In this document: piece by piece, positions 1-8,247 of the stretch
Position numbering within the stretch: position 1 is the first letter of the stretch
How the letters are laid out: each line of letters opens with the position of its first letter
From: Myxococcales bacterium
GTDB taxonomy: Bacteria > Lernaellota > Lernaellaia > Lernaellales > Lernaellaceae
DNA length: 39,706 bases
Direction: 5' to 3'
Assembly: GCA_012517325.1 (NCBI GenBank)
Contig: JAAYVF010000093.1
Span: forward strand, 1-39,706
Position numbers and translations under genes: made by a program
Notes under the pieces: generated by a model
What the model saw: only the letters and a program-made list of their open reading frames with translations
Databases searched by the model: none
What the model was told of the DNA's origin: nothing

Positions 1-18
1 CTTCCCCCTCGGGGGAAG
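1..18. other. GC-rich inverted repeat at window edge
   Basis: Seven to eight bases (CTTCCCC) pair with GGGGAAG across a CTCG loop. No T-tract follows on the plus strand, and the minus-strand continuation lies outside the window, so a terminator cannot be called. It may be the outer part of the repeat element that starts at position 20. Confidence 0.4.
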
Positions 19-19
19 G

Positions 20-155
20 CGACCGGCTGGGAACCCTCAACCGAAAGAGGATCCTAACCCAAAGTGCGAAAGATTGTTGACACTACCCGACCGGCTGGGA
101 ACCCTCAACCGAAAGAGGATCCTAACCCAAAGTGCGAAAGATTGTTGACACTACC
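20..155. repeat. exact 68-bp tandem duplication
   Basis: Positions 20-87 and 88-155 are identical as I read them, two copies with no spacer. Each unit runs from CGACCGGCTGGG to GTTGACACTACC, contains a TTGACA hexamer, and read on the minus strand carries a TGTCAACAATC segment near one end that would suit the outer end of an insertion sequence. Base composition drops sharply just after the second copy. Either a recent duplication, a repeat-element end, or a contig-edge assembly artefact would explain it. Confidence 0.85.
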
Positions 156-325
156 ATCTTACTTTTACCATTAGGCGTTTTATTTGACGCACGCGAAACA
201 AATCATGGGGTTTCGCTTCGTAACATTTTTGAAAGGTGTGCTGCCGCAATGCAAGAAAAGGGAAGAGATGTACTATTGACTCGTGTGGTTACAGGTGTCC
301 ACGGAATTTTCCACGATAATTGCTT
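156..325. other. AT-rich stretch without a convincing gene
   Basis: This is the 3' flank of the AT-rich minus-strand gene. A 65-codon plus-strand frame (132-329) begins with GTG inside the second 68-bp copy, and a frame of about 39 codons is open on the minus strand. Neither has a recognisable motif or ribosome-binding site, so I call no gene. It could be decayed sequence of the same foreign segment. Confidence 0.5.
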
Positions 326-1171
326 CTAACTCCAATCCAATTGAAAACACTGAAATTTTAAAAATGGGTTATTCTTATCAAACACTAGATGAATCTGAAT
401 GCGTTGTCCTGGTTGCCAACCATTTTTCATTGCTGTTTTTAAATAGGATGACTCATTATCTCTAACCTCGCTTTCTCTTTGCTTCAATTCATTTCGAAAA
501 TGATTCATATGCATTACTGCATCGCTACTATCTCCTGATGTTTGAATGCCCCCGCCAATTGGGAAATACGTCGTGTCATCGGAAAGAGTGATAATTGGTT
601 GTAAGCCGGCTTTTCGAGCCCTGCCCAATTCTTCTTTACTAGGTGTTTTTCCACAAGATTCAACCTCCAATATGAACTTCGATAATAATTCAGGCCAGTT
701 ACTATGCATTTCCTCTAGAAGACTGATCAAATTAAAAGATTTGTGATCGCCTATAGTTATTGCACAGAAATGAGTGTCAGTTACATAAGCAAATAGTAGA
801 TTATCTGTTCTTTTTATAAAGCCATAATTTTCCAGTATTTCGCCAAGATGGAAATGGTGAATTCCCCAATCAAAAAGTAGCAAATCTTTTTTCGCTAATT
901 TACGAATATTTGTTGTCTGATATGGGGATAAATCCAGGCCTTGTTCTGCTCGATTTAGGATACACTGTATTGCCTCTTCATATTTTGGCGGCTGGATAAA
1001 ATTCTTCGCAATTAACACTATTCGCTGCTTAGGAAAAATTCTAGTCTTAAGTGCGTTGAAGTACATAAGCTCAATATCAATATCACGCTGATTCGAGTTG
1101 ATTGTGTATCCCATTGCGAGGAGACGATCACGCAAGTGATTGATATAATCGTGATAGAAATCAATTACCAT
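326..1171 (-). CDS. AT-rich orphan protein of unknown function
   Basis: I do not recognise this 281-residue protein. It is soluble-looking, with no signal peptide or membrane segment. The most distinctive stretch, near the middle, is DWGIHHFHLGE, a His-rich cluster that could bind metal or be catalytic; further on come TDTHFCAI and an acidic/aromatic SNWPELL segment. Base composition and codon use (many A/T-ending Lys, Asn, Ile codons) differ strongly from every other gene here, which suggests horizontal acquisition. The ATG lies 7 bp after the stop of the RqcH-like gene, so it may be read from that transcript. Its location next to a 68-bp duplication fits an inserted cargo gene such as a defence or toxin component, but nothing in the protein proves that. 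Confidence 0.7.
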   Translation of the reverse strand: MVIDFYHDYINHLRDRLLAMGYTINSNQRDIDIELMYFNALKTRIFPKQRIVLIAKNFIQPPKYEEAIQCILNRAEQGLDLSPYQTTNIRKLAKKDLLLFDWGIHHFHLGEILENYGFIKRTDNLLFAYVTDTHFCAITIGDHKSFNLISLLEEMHSNWPELLSKFILEVESCGKTPSKEELGRARKAGLQPIITLSDDTTYFPIGGGIQTSGDSSDAVMHMNHFRNELKQRESEVRDNESSYLKTAMKNGWQPGQRIQIHLVFDKNNPFLKFQCFQLDWS

Positions 1172-1178
1172 TTTCCGC

Positions 1179-2639
1179 TCAAAATCGGATTAATTCCGTA
1201 TCCTCCCTGCTCTCATACAACCGCTTAACCCGTTCCTCATCTCGGCGGACATATATCGTTTTGGTGGCGGCGGCGTAGACCTGGCCCGTGCGGGCGTCGC
1301 GCGGCTTTTTGACTAATTTGCGACGGGTGTAGAGGACCGAACCGGCGCCGGCGTTTTTCAGGTCGCTGTGCAACAGGGCGAGGGTCGCGGCGTCGAGTAG
1401 GGTTTCGGCGGACAGTTCGCCGGAGGCGGGCAGGCGGACGATCACGTGGCTGCCGGGCGAACCGTCGGTGTGCAGCCAATAGTCGTTACCGCGCGCCAGT
1501 TGAAAGGTCAAACTTTCGTTTTCGGCGGCGTTGCGGCCGACGTAGATCCGCGCACCGTCGGCGGCGACAAACGGCTTGGGGCCGCTCGGCGCCTGTTCGC
1601 GGACGCGCGGCAGCGCCTGCCGCTTCTTTTCGACGACCACCTTCAAGCGCCGCAGTTCGGCTTCCAGGCCGGACAGATCGTCGCCCGGAACGGAATGGAG
1701 CAGCCGCCGTTCCGGCTCTTCCAGGTCGAGCAGGCGATCCTCGTTTTCGCGGCGGCGGCGGTCGAGATCCTCGCGCTTGCGGCGCGTGCGCCGCGCCGAT
1801 TTGAACAGCCGGTCGGCGTTTTGCTGCGGCGTCAGCGCCGGGTCGAGTTCAACGCGCACGAGTTGCGCCGGGTCTTCCCACGACGGAAACTCCGCCGCCG
1901 GCTGTCCCTTGCAAACCTCGCGCAGATGGGCCAGCAGCAGTTCGCCCTGCAAGGTCAGCCGATCGGCGTCAGGCAGTTCGCCGAGCTCGCGCGCCAGCTT
2001 GCGCACGAATTTTTCGAGCCGGCGCGCTTCGCTCTGCACCGCGCCCAGCAGGCGTTGCCGGCGCGTTTCGTGTTCGTACTCGGTCTCGGCGGCGGCGAAG
2101 GCATCGGCCATCGCCTCGACCGGCATTCCGCGGTCGTCGCGATTCGGTTGGCCGGAGCGCGCGGGGGGCGCGTACGGCTGGCCGAGGGCCAGGCCGCGCG
2201 CCGCGAGGCGGTTATCGAAGAGCGCGGCGAGGACGCGCCCCTCGGGATCGAGAAACAGCAGGTTGCTTTGCGGGCCGAACAGTTCGGCGATCAGGGTCCA
2301 GACGTCGCCGAAGCCTTCCTCGTCCACGGCGTGAATGCTGAAGCTGAACAGGCGATCGTGCGGGTCGAGGGCGATTTCCTCGAGGCGGCCATTGGCGATC
2401 CGCTTGCGCAGCAACATGCAGAAGGCCGACGCCTCGGAAGGCTCGCCGGGCTTGTCGCCGTGCGGGACGACGCGGAAGAAACGGGGATGCGCGGAAAGGC
2501 GGACCCAGAGCGATTCGCCGGCGCCCCGGCATTCGAGGACGATCGTCTCGGGGCCCGGCTGGCGGATTTTCTGAACGCGACCGCCGGTCAGCCGCGCCTG
2601 CAGAAAGGCGGCGACGCGGGCCATCTCGGCCCAGGTCAT
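1179..2639 (-). CDS. rqcH: NFACT family RqcH-like ribosome quality control protein
   Basis: A 486-residue protein with the NFACT layout: NFACT-N at about residues 1-230, a highly charged Arg/Glu-rich coiled-coil region at about 235-385, and NFACT-R (DUF814) to the C-terminus, with motifs IYVGRNAAEN, YWLHTDGSPGSH and TKTIYVRR. RqcH proteins bind tRNA and obstructed 50S subunits and extend the stalled nascent chain with C-terminal tails. The Asp-Arg pair needed for tailing in Bacillus RqcH (D97/R98) appears to be matched by DR at residues 95-96. Older names for the family include fibronectin-binding protein A. I chose the ATG at 2639, 8 bp after the upstream phosphoesterase stop, because the N-terminal domain begins there; the frame stays open further upstream but is not coding. 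Last conserved gene of the run before the AT-rich segment. Confidence 0.9.
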   Translation of the reverse strand: MTWAEMARVAAFLQARLTGGRVQKIRQPGPETIVLECRGAGESLWVRLSAHPRFFRVVPHGDKPGEPSEASAFCMLLRKRIANGRLEEIALDPHDRLFSFSIHAVDEEGFGDVWTLIAELFGPQSNLLFLDPEGRVLAALFDNRLAARGLALGQPYAPPARSGQPNRDDRGMPVEAMADAFAAAETEYEHETRRQRLLGAVQSEARRLEKFVRKLARELGELPDADRLTLQGELLLAHLREVCKGQPAAEFPSWEDPAQLVRVELDPALTPQQNADRLFKSARRTRRKREDLDRRRRENEDRLLDLEEPERRLLHSVPGDDLSGLEAELRRLKVVVEKKRQALPRVREQAPSGPKPFVAADGARIYVGRNAAENESLTFQLARGNDYWLHTDGSPGSHVIVRLPASGELSAETLLDAATLALLHSDLKNAGAGSVLYTRRKLVKKPRDARTGQVYAAATKTIYVRRDEERVKRLYESREDTELIRF

Positions 2640-2647
2640 GCCGCTTC

Positions 2648-3463
2648 TCAGTCCACCGTCAGCCACCGGGCCTCCAGGGTGTGCGGCTCGATTTCCAGCA
2701 GGCGGTGCGTGTCGCGGAAGCAGCCGACGTTGATGTAGCGGATCGGCTCGTCGGGCAACTCGACGTCGACGAACTCGGCCAGTTGCGGCTGGTGCACGTG
2801 ACCGAACAGCACCAGGCGCGGCCGGTGGAGCCGGCAATAGTAAAGCAAATCGTCGCTGCCGCCCTCGTCGCGCGCCGCGGCCACATCGTAGGTGAGGCCG
2901 GGGATCGACGGCGGCGAATGGATGCCGAGGATTTCCACCGCGCCGACTTCGTGCAGGCGCTTGGAGAACTCGGTGGCGGGGATTTCGCCGGGCATGCCGA
3001 ACGAATACGGGCCGGGTGGATGGCCGCTGACCAGGCCGACGCGCCGTCCCGCGATTTCGAGCTTTTCGGCCAAGCAGAGGTGGTGGTCGTCGCCGAGGTT
3101 CGGCGCCAGGACCTCGGGGAAATCGACGTTGCCGTAGATGAAATAGCCGGGGCAGGGAATCGCCCGGCTCATCGCGTCGTAGGCCTTTTCGGCGGTGACA
3201 CGGATCAGGCGAAACAGGTTCGGCACCGAACCCGCCGCCGTGGCCATCCGCCGCCGCGCGTCGTCCAGATCGCCCGATTGAATGGCCGCCAGGGTCGACT
3301 CGATGGTTTCGCGCGGCACGAATTCGGCCAGCACGCCCGACAAATCCTTGTAGTCGATCACGTTGAGGTGGTCGCCCAGGCTGAGCAGCAGGTCGTCGGG
3401 GCGCAGGAAGCGGCCGAGCAATTCGGCCGAACCGTGCAGATCCGACACCACCAGCAGCCGCAT
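2648..3463 (-). CDS. calcineurin-like metallophosphoesterase
   Basis: This 271-residue cytoplasmic protein carries the metal-binding motifs of the calcineurin-like phosphoesterase superfamily in order: SDLHG near residue 7, a GDH motif near 30, GNVD near 115, GIHSPP near 190 and GHVHQP near 225. These supply the Asp, Asn and His ligands of a dinuclear metal centre. The substrate (phosphomonoester, diester or nucleotide) cannot be told from sequence. An insert at about residues 45-90 between GDH and GNVD makes it longer than minimal YfcE-type enzymes. It starts 5 bp after the pgi stop and ends 8 bp before the RqcH-like gene, so it is probably cotranscribed with both. Confidence 0.85.
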   Translation of the reverse strand: MRLLVVSDLHGSAELLGRFLRPDDLLLSLGDHLNVIDYKDLSGVLAEFVPRETIESTLAAIQSGDLDDARRRMATAAGSVPNLFRLIRVTAEKAYDAMSRAIPCPGYFIYGNVDFPEVLAPNLGDDHHLCLAEKLEIAGRRVGLVSGHPPGPYSFGMPGEIPATEFSKRLHEVGAVEILGIHSPPSIPGLTYDVAAARDEGGSDDLLYYCRLHRPRLVLFGHVHQPQLAEFVDVELPDEPIRYINVGCFRDTHRLLEIEPHTLEARWLTVD

Positions 3464-3468
3464 CGCGC

Positions 3469-4851
3469 TTAGCCTTCGACGACGATCTGTTTGCCCGCGG
3501 CTCGGCGCACCTTGGCCGCCTCGGCCTCGTAACCGGCGCGGCCCAGCAGGCCGAAGGCGTAGCGTTTGCCCGCTTCGACGCCCGGCTGGTCGAACGCGTC
3601 GATGCCGAACAGGCGGCCGGCGGCGGCGGTCTGCACTTCCAGATGCATCAGCAGGCGGCCGAGCGCGTCCTCGTCGATCCGTGGAAGCGTGATCGTGGCG
3701 CAGGGGCGACCGACCTCGGACAGCGCGAACCGCGTGGCCTCGGCCTCGGCGTCGAACAGGTCGTACATCGAGTGGCCTTTGAAGTAGGTGAAGGCGCCGT
3801 CTTTCCAGGGGCTGGCCGGGTAAGGCAGCTTGCGCCGCAGCCGTTCGACGCGCAGGAAGGTGTAGAACTTGTCGTCGGGCCCCTCGGCATACAACTGTAC
3901 CTGGCTGTGTTGATCGGTCGCGCCGAGCGCCGCGACGGGCGTCGGGCCGACGTGGACCGGCTTGCCCGACAGGTCGACGGCCTTGCCCAGGCTTTCGGCC
4001 CACAATTGCCGGAACCAATCGGCGACGCGGAACAGCGCGTTGCTGTAGGGCATCATCACCGCCATGACGCGGCCCTGCCGGTAATGCAGGTAGTGCAACC
4101 CCGCGCCCAGCAGCGCCGGGCTGGCGTCGGCCAGGCCGTACAACGAGGTTTGCAGCGCGTCGCCCGCGCCCTGGAGCAGCGCCTTGATATCCATTCCGGC
4201 CAGCGCGGCGGGAAACAGACCGACGGGCGTGAAGATCGAGAACCGGCCGCCGACGGCGGGCGGCACCGGCAAGGTGGCGAAGCCCTCCTTTTCGGCGAGC
4301 GCGCGCAACGGGCCCTTGGCGGGATCGGTGGTGAAGAGGAAGTGTTTCACGGCCGCGGCGCGGCTGCCGAGCTTCTTCGCGAAGAGGTCGAAGAAGATCA
4401 GGAATTGGCCGATCGTCTCGGCGGTCGAGCCGGACTTGGTGATGACGTTGACCAGGGTCGTGCGCGGGTCGATCACGTCGAGCACTCCGGCAACCAGTTC
4501 GGGATCAACGTTGTCGAGCACGTAAAACGTGCGGTGCCCGCACAGCGCGGCCAGTTGGTTGTGCTGCGGGTGCATCAACGCTTCTTTCAGGGCGATGAAG
4601 CCCAGCGCGCTGCCGCCGATGCCGAGGATCACCACCGAATGCACATCCTCGTGGCTGTAGGCCGCGGCCGCTTTTTTCACCGCGCGCAGCATCCCGGCGT
4701 CGCCGGGCAGGTCGGCGAAGCCGAGCCGGCCCGCCGCGCGGTCCGCTTGCAATTGCTTGCGGACCTGCCGCAGGTCTTTTTTCAGCGCCGTCAGGTCGCG
4801 TTTGGCGACGCCGGCGGCCAGGGCATGCGAGTAATCGAAACGGATCGCCAT
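3469..4851 (-). CDS. pgi: glucose-6-phosphate isomerase
   Basis: This 460-residue protein interconverts glucose 6-phosphate and fructose 6-phosphate in glycolysis and gluconeogenesis. PGI family signatures are clear: ILGIGGSALG, TKSGSTAET in the phosphate-binding SIS fold, GGRFSIFTPVGL with the region of the catalytic base, and ATDQHSQVQLY with the ring-opening His. Length fits the shorter bacterial PGI class. The ATG at 4851 is preceded by GGGAG and lies 2 bp after the nitroreductase stop, so the two genes are likely coupled. Its fructose 6-phosphate product is also the substrate of GlmS, encoded at 35714-37543. Confidence 0.95.
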   Translation of the reverse strand: MAIRFDYSHALAAGVAKRDLTALKKDLRQVRKQLQADRAAGRLGFADLPGDAGMLRAVKKAAAAYSHEDVHSVVILGIGGSALGFIALKEALMHPQHNQLAALCGHRTFYVLDNVDPELVAGVLDVIDPRTTLVNVITKSGSTAETIGQFLIFFDLFAKKLGSRAAAVKHFLFTTDPAKGPLRALAEKEGFATLPVPPAVGGRFSIFTPVGLFPAALAGMDIKALLQGAGDALQTSLYGLADASPALLGAGLHYLHYRQGRVMAVMMPYSNALFRVADWFRQLWAESLGKAVDLSGKPVHVGPTPVAALGATDQHSQVQLYAEGPDDKFYTFLRVERLRRKLPYPASPWKDGAFTYFKGHSMYDLFDAEAEATRFALSEVGRPCATITLPRIDEDALGRLLMHLEVQTAAAGRLFGIDAFDQPGVEAGKRYAFGLLGRAGYEAEAAKVRRAAGKQIVVEG

Positions 4852-4853
4852 GA

Positions 4854-5399
4854 TCAACTCCCGTATTTTTCGTGGGAAACGATTTTTTCCAGTTCCAGGC
4901 GCGTGGTTTTGTTGGGCCATTGCTCGGGATAACCCAGCGGGATCAACTCCACCAGCTGCACGTCGGCCGGAACCTGCAGGGTTTCGGCGGCCAGTTCGAG
5001 GTTGATCGCGCCGACGTGCACCGTGCCCAGGCCCTCGGCCACGGCGGCCAGCGACAGGTTGGCGGCGGCCAGCCCGGCGTCGAACAGGCCCCAGTCGCCG
5101 AGCGAGGTGCTGGGCGTGCCCTTGTAGTACCCGGAACGCTTTTTCACGAAACACAGCGCCAGCACGACCGGCGCCTTCAGAATGGCCGCGCTCGATGGAT
5201 TGCCCGGCGAGAGGCACGGCGCCAGTTTGGCTTTGATCGCGGGGTCGGTGACGACGATCCAGCGGGCGGGCTGGGCGTTGGCCCAACTAGGCGCCCGCCG
5301 GGCGGCTTCCAAAACGCGTTGCAACACCGCCGGCGGAATCGGGTCGTCCTTGAAGCGGCGGACGCTGCAGCGTTGTTCGAGTGCCTGGGATAGTTCCAT
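4854..5399 (-). CDS. nitroreductase family protein
   Basis: A 181-residue FMN-dependent oxidoreductase of the nitroreductase superfamily. The N-terminal QRCSVRRFKDDPI matches the family's FMN-phosphate-binding R-x-S-x-R region, APSWANAQPARWIVV is the conserved Pro-Ser plus Asn-x-Gln-Pro segment, and GLGTVHVGAI with LIPLGYPEQ forms the C-terminal half. Such proteins reduce quinones, nitro compounds or flavins with NAD(P)H; the natural substrate cannot be inferred. A good Shine-Dalgarno (AAAGGAG) precedes the ATG. It lies between the sirtuin gene (46 bp upstream) and pgi. Confidence 0.9.
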   Translation of the reverse strand: MELSQALEQRCSVRRFKDDPIPPAVLQRVLEAARRAPSWANAQPARWIVVTDPAIKAKLAPCLSPGNPSSAAILKAPVVLALCFVKKRSGYYKGTPSTSLGDWGLFDAGLAAANLSLAAVAEGLGTVHVGAINLELAAETLQVPADVQLVELIPLGYPEQWPNKTTRLELEKIVSHEKYGS

Positions 5400-5445
5400 C
5401 GTTTTCTCCTTTAATGGAAATAAGATAAGGCCTTTTCGCCCGTTG

Positions 5446-6207
5446 TCAGCCGCGCCGGTCGCGCAGGCAGTCCACCAGTTCGGTCAGGATCTCGCTGGCG
5501 TTACCCTGCAACGAATGATGGGCGACGTATTCGGTCAGGCCGGTCCGCGTGAGATTGATTTCGACGACCTTGGCGCCTTTTTGCCGCGCCATGATCGGAA
5601 TGCTGCTGGCCGGAAAAACGGTCGCGCTGGTGCCGACCACCAGGATGACGTCGCAACGTTCCGCTTCCTGGAACGCCATCAGCGAGGCGGCGCGCGGAAT
5701 ATCCTCGCCGAAGAAAATCACCGTCGGCTTGAGGATGTGGCCGTCCTCCGGGCAGCGCGGTGGAAAAACGCCGTCGGCTTCCATCTGCTTTTCGATGAGG
5801 TCGGCGTCGAACTGGCGGTGGCAGTAGAGGCACATCAGCTTGCGGCTGTTGCCGTGAAACTCGATCACGTTGCGCGAGCCCGCCTTCTGATGCAGGTCGT
5901 CGATGTTCTGGGTGACCAGCGCCTTGAGCACGCCCATTTCCTCGAGCGCGGCGAACCCAAGATGCGCCCGGTTGGGCCGGGCGCTTTTAACCACCGCGTT
6001 CATCTCGCGCAGCATTTCCCAGACCTTGACCGGATTGGCGCGAAACGCTTCGATGGTGGCGTATTCCATCGGGTCGAAGCGATCCCACAAGCCGCCCGGG
6101 CTGCGAAAATCGGGAACGCCGCTTTCGACGCTGATGCCGGCGCCGGTCAGGGCGATCGCCCATTGGCTGTGCCGGAGTAATTCGACGACGGTTTCGAAAT
6201 CTTTCAC
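5446..6207 (-). CDS. Sir2 family NAD-dependent protein deacylase
   Basis: A 253-residue sirtuin that removes lysine acyl groups while consuming NAD+. It has GAGISVESGVPDFRS (NAD binding), TQNIDDLH, the catalytic His in IEFHGN and VVGTSATVFPA. The small zinc domain is unusual: CLYC supplies the first pair, but the second pair is CPED, with Cys present and the fourth ligand position occupied by Asp (His follows two residues later). The Tyr/Arg pair typical of class III desuccinylases is not seen at the expected place (VWEMLREM). The start is a GTG whose bases overlap the TGA stop of the TPR gene (GTGA), so translation is coupled. GTG is chosen because the conserved fold starts a few residues later. 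Confidence 0.9.
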   Translation of the reverse strand: MKDFETVVELLRHSQWAIALTGAGISVESGVPDFRSPGGLWDRFDPMEYATIEAFRANPVKVWEMLREMNAVVKSARPNRAHLGFAALEEMGVLKALVTQNIDDLHQKAGSRNVIEFHGNSRKLMCLYCHRQFDADLIEKQMEADGVFPPRCPEDGHILKPTVIFFGEDIPRAASLMAFQEAERCDVILVVGTSATVFPASSIPIMARQKGAKVVEINLTRTGLTEYVAHHSLQGNASEILTELVDCLRDRRG

Positions 6208-6920
6208 CGCAAATCCTCGTCGGGGGGCAAGTCGTCGGTCCAGGAGGGATCTTCGGCTTCACGGGCGCGGCGCCCCAGTTGTTTTTCCAGCGCGGCGATG
6301 CGCTCCTTGGCGTGGGCCAGCCAATCGGTCCGCTCGCCGATGGTCTGGCCGACCTCGATGTATTGCCGCCAGCGGTCCAGCGCGCCCTCGATGTCGCCGA
6401 GCTTTTCGTGAGCCGTCGCCAGGTTGAAGTGAGCGCTGGCGTAATTGTATTCGATGCCGATCGCCCGTTCGTAGGCGTCCTTGGCCTGCTCGAACAGGCC
6501 CTGCGACGAATAGGCGCGCCCCAGGTAATTATAGGCCTGCCAATGGCGGACGTTGCGGTTGATCACTTCCTGAAACATCTTCGCGGCCTCGGCGAAGCGC
6601 TCTTCCTTCAACAACTGCCGGCCGAGGTTGAGGTATTCGTCCAGCGTGTGATCCTTGCCCTCCGGCTTGTTCAGCTCGAATTTCAGCCGTTCGGTTTTTT
6701 GGCGCGGGCCGCGACGCCGGATCAACGAAAGAACGATGAACAACAGGCACGCGGCGGCGATCGAAACCGCCAGCGCGCCGAAAAAATAACGGCCGTCGAT
6801 CACCCCGGTGATGAACAGTAAAGCCGTGACGGTCACGGCCGCCAGGATCATGACCCAAAGCCAGACGTAGGAGATGCGTCCGTTCGAACCCACTGTCGGA
6901 AACCTTTTACGTGAATTCAT
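6204..6920 (-). CDS. membrane-anchored TPR protein
   Basis: A 238-residue protein with two hydrophobic helices near residues 18-38 and 46-67, a basic cytoplasmic-type turn (RRRGPRQK), then about three tetratricopeptide units between residues 94 and 190, with typical phrases such as YNYLGRAYSSQGLFEQAKDAYERAI and AHFNLATAHEKLGD. The C-terminus is charged and acidic. TPRs mediate protein contacts, so a scaffold or assembly role at the inner membrane is plausible, with no more specific assignment possible. Its stop overlaps the sirtuin start; cytidylate kinase lies 63 bp upstream on the same strand. Confidence 0.75.
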   Translation of the reverse strand: MNSRKRFPTVGSNGRISYVWLWVMILAAVTVTALLFITGVIDGRYFFGALAVSIAAACLLFIVLSLIRRRGPRQKTERLKFELNKPEGKDHTLDEYLNLGRQLLKEERFAEAAKMFQEVINRNVRHWQAYNYLGRAYSSQGLFEQAKDAYERAIGIEYNYASAHFNLATAHEKLGDIEGALDRWRQYIEVGQTIGERTDWLAHAKERIAALEKQLGRRAREAEDPSWTDDLPPDEDLR

Positions 6921-6983
6921 CGTGATGTCCGGAAAGTATCATATCCGCCGCGGGGCCGTAAATCCGGGGCCGAAAAAAAGCGG

Positions 6984-7673
6984 TCAGGCGCGGCCTCCCG
7001 CGGCCGCGACCAGCTCCGCCAACCGGTCGACCACCTGTTCGATGCTCAGGCCGGTGGTGTCCAGGGCGACGGCGTCTGGGGCCTGCCGCAGCGGATTGAG
7101 GTCGCGCTCGCTGTCGCGGCGGTCGCGTTCGCGCTGGTCGGCCAGCACCTGGGCGAAGTCGACGGATTGGCCGCGCCGCGCCAGTTCCAGAACCCGCCGT
7201 CGGGCGCGTTCCTCGTCGCCGGCCACGAGAAACACCTTGATCTCGGCGTCCGGAAAAACGTTGGTGCCGATGTCGCGGCCTTCCATTACCACGCCGCCGC
7301 CCGCGCCCATTTGCCGCTGCATGGCCACCAGGCGGGTTCGCACCGCCGGCACGCTGCTGGCCTGGCTGGCCGCCTGGCTGACCTCGTGTCGCCGGATTTC
7401 CGCGGTGACGTCCTCCCGGTTACAAAAAACCCGTTGTCCGCCGTGGCCATCCGGTTCAAAATGGATACTCAAGGATTCCAGGAGCGGGGCCAGCGCGGCG
7501 GCGTCGAGCGGATCGCAACCGGCGCGCCGGGCCAGCAGGCCGACGCAGCGGTACATCGCCCCGGTATCGAGGTAGACAAAATTCAGGCGTTCGGCCAGCA
7601 TTTTGCTGACCGTGCTTTTGCCGGAGCCCGAGGGCCCGTCGATGGCGACGATCGGCCGGGAGCGTGCAGGCAT
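6984..7673 (-). CDS. cmk: cytidylate kinase
   Basis: A 229-residue kinase that phosphorylates CMP and dCMP to the diphosphates using ATP. The P-loop GPSGSGKST is near residue 14, followed by FVYLDTGAMYRCVG, the MEGRDIGTNVFPDA block, and a LID region with RARRRVLELARRGQ and RERDRRDSERDLNPLR. Length and motif order match bacterial Cmk. The ATG at 7673 has GGAG eight bases upstream. It is the first gene of the minus-strand run down to position 1179 and is divergent from the DUF192 gene across a 117-bp spacer. Confidence 0.95.
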   Translation of the reverse strand: MPARSRPIVAIDGPSGSGKSTVSKMLAERLNFVYLDTGAMYRCVGLLARRAGCDPLDAAALAPLLESLSIHFEPDGHGGQRVFCNREDVTAEIRRHEVSQAASQASSVPAVRTRLVAMQRQMGAGGGVVMEGRDIGTNVFPDAEIKVFLVAGDEERARRRVLELARRGQSVDFAQVLADQRERDRRDSERDLNPLRQAPDAVALDTTGLSIEQVVDRLAELVAAAGGRA

Positions 7674-7731
7674 GTCGTTCTCCGCGGTATTTTGCCGCGA
7701 TTGTTACACGAACGGCGGCTCCCTTTCCAGG

Positions 7732-7760
7732 TTGAACTTTACCGCGGCGGTTTCTAAGCT
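7732..7760 (+). promoter_or_regulatory. weak candidate promoter for the DUF192 gene
   Basis: TTGAAC at 7732-7737 is separated by 17 bp from TAAGCT at 7755-7760, within the 117-bp divergent spacer between cmk and the DUF192 gene. The -35 is good and the -10 poor. The predicted transcript would start about 25 bases before the ATG at 7791. Confidence 0.3.
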
Positions 7761-7790
7761 GGCGCATCGAATCATCCGAGGAGCGGACCC

Positions 7791-8219
7791 ATGCATTTCC
7801 GTCGGCCGATTCTGGCGATCCTTTGTCTGACGGCGGTCGCCGCGAGCGCGCAGATGCTATTGACGCTGACCATCGCCGATCACCGCCTGAGCGTGGAAAT
7901 CGCCGACACCGACTCGGCGCGGCAATTGGGCCTGATGAACCGCGATTCGCTGCCGGAAGAGCAGGGGATGCTGTTCGTCTACGACCGGGCGCATCGCCTG
8001 AATTTCTGGATGAAGAACACGCGTCTGCCGCTGGATATCGCTTTTCTTTCGGCCGACGGCGTCATCCAGCAGATCGCGTCGATGCAACCGTTCGACGAAA
8101 ACCATACGGTCTCCGAGCAGCCGGCGATGTACGCGCTGGAGGTCAACCAGGGTTGGTTCGCCCGCCATCGGGTCAAGGTCGGCGAGCAGGTGAAGGGTTT
8201 ACCGAAAACCGGTCGCTAA
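7791..8219 (+). CDS. exported DUF192 family protein
   Basis: A 142-residue protein with a cleavable-looking signal peptide (residues 1-20, cleavage probably after SAQ or nearby) and one DUF192 domain. Conserved features visible are RQLGLMNRDSLPEEQGMLFVY, FWMKNTRLPLDIAFL and the C-terminal VNQGWFARHRVKVGE. The biochemical role of DUF192 proteins is not established. The ATG has GAGGAG in front. It is followed 28 bp downstream by a lipoprotein gene on the same strand, so the two may form a small envelope operon. Confidence 0.85.
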   Translation: MHFRRPILAILCLTAVAASAQMLLTLTIADHRLSVEIADTDSARQLGLMNRDSLPEEQGMLFVYDRAHRLNFWMKNTRLPLDIAFLSADGVIQQIASMQPFDENHTVSEQPAMYALEVNQGWFARHRVKVGEQVKGLPKTGR

Positions 8220-8247
8220 CCGACCGTATCGACGAGAGGAACCGTCC

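Noticed and set aside
20-155. CRISPR array
   Set aside because: Two directly adjacent 68-bp copies with no spacers are a tandem duplication, not repeat-spacer units, and no cas genes were seen.
1446-2738. 430-codon plus-strand frame opposite rqcH
   Set aside because: Antisense to NFACT domains that are easily recognised; no start signal.
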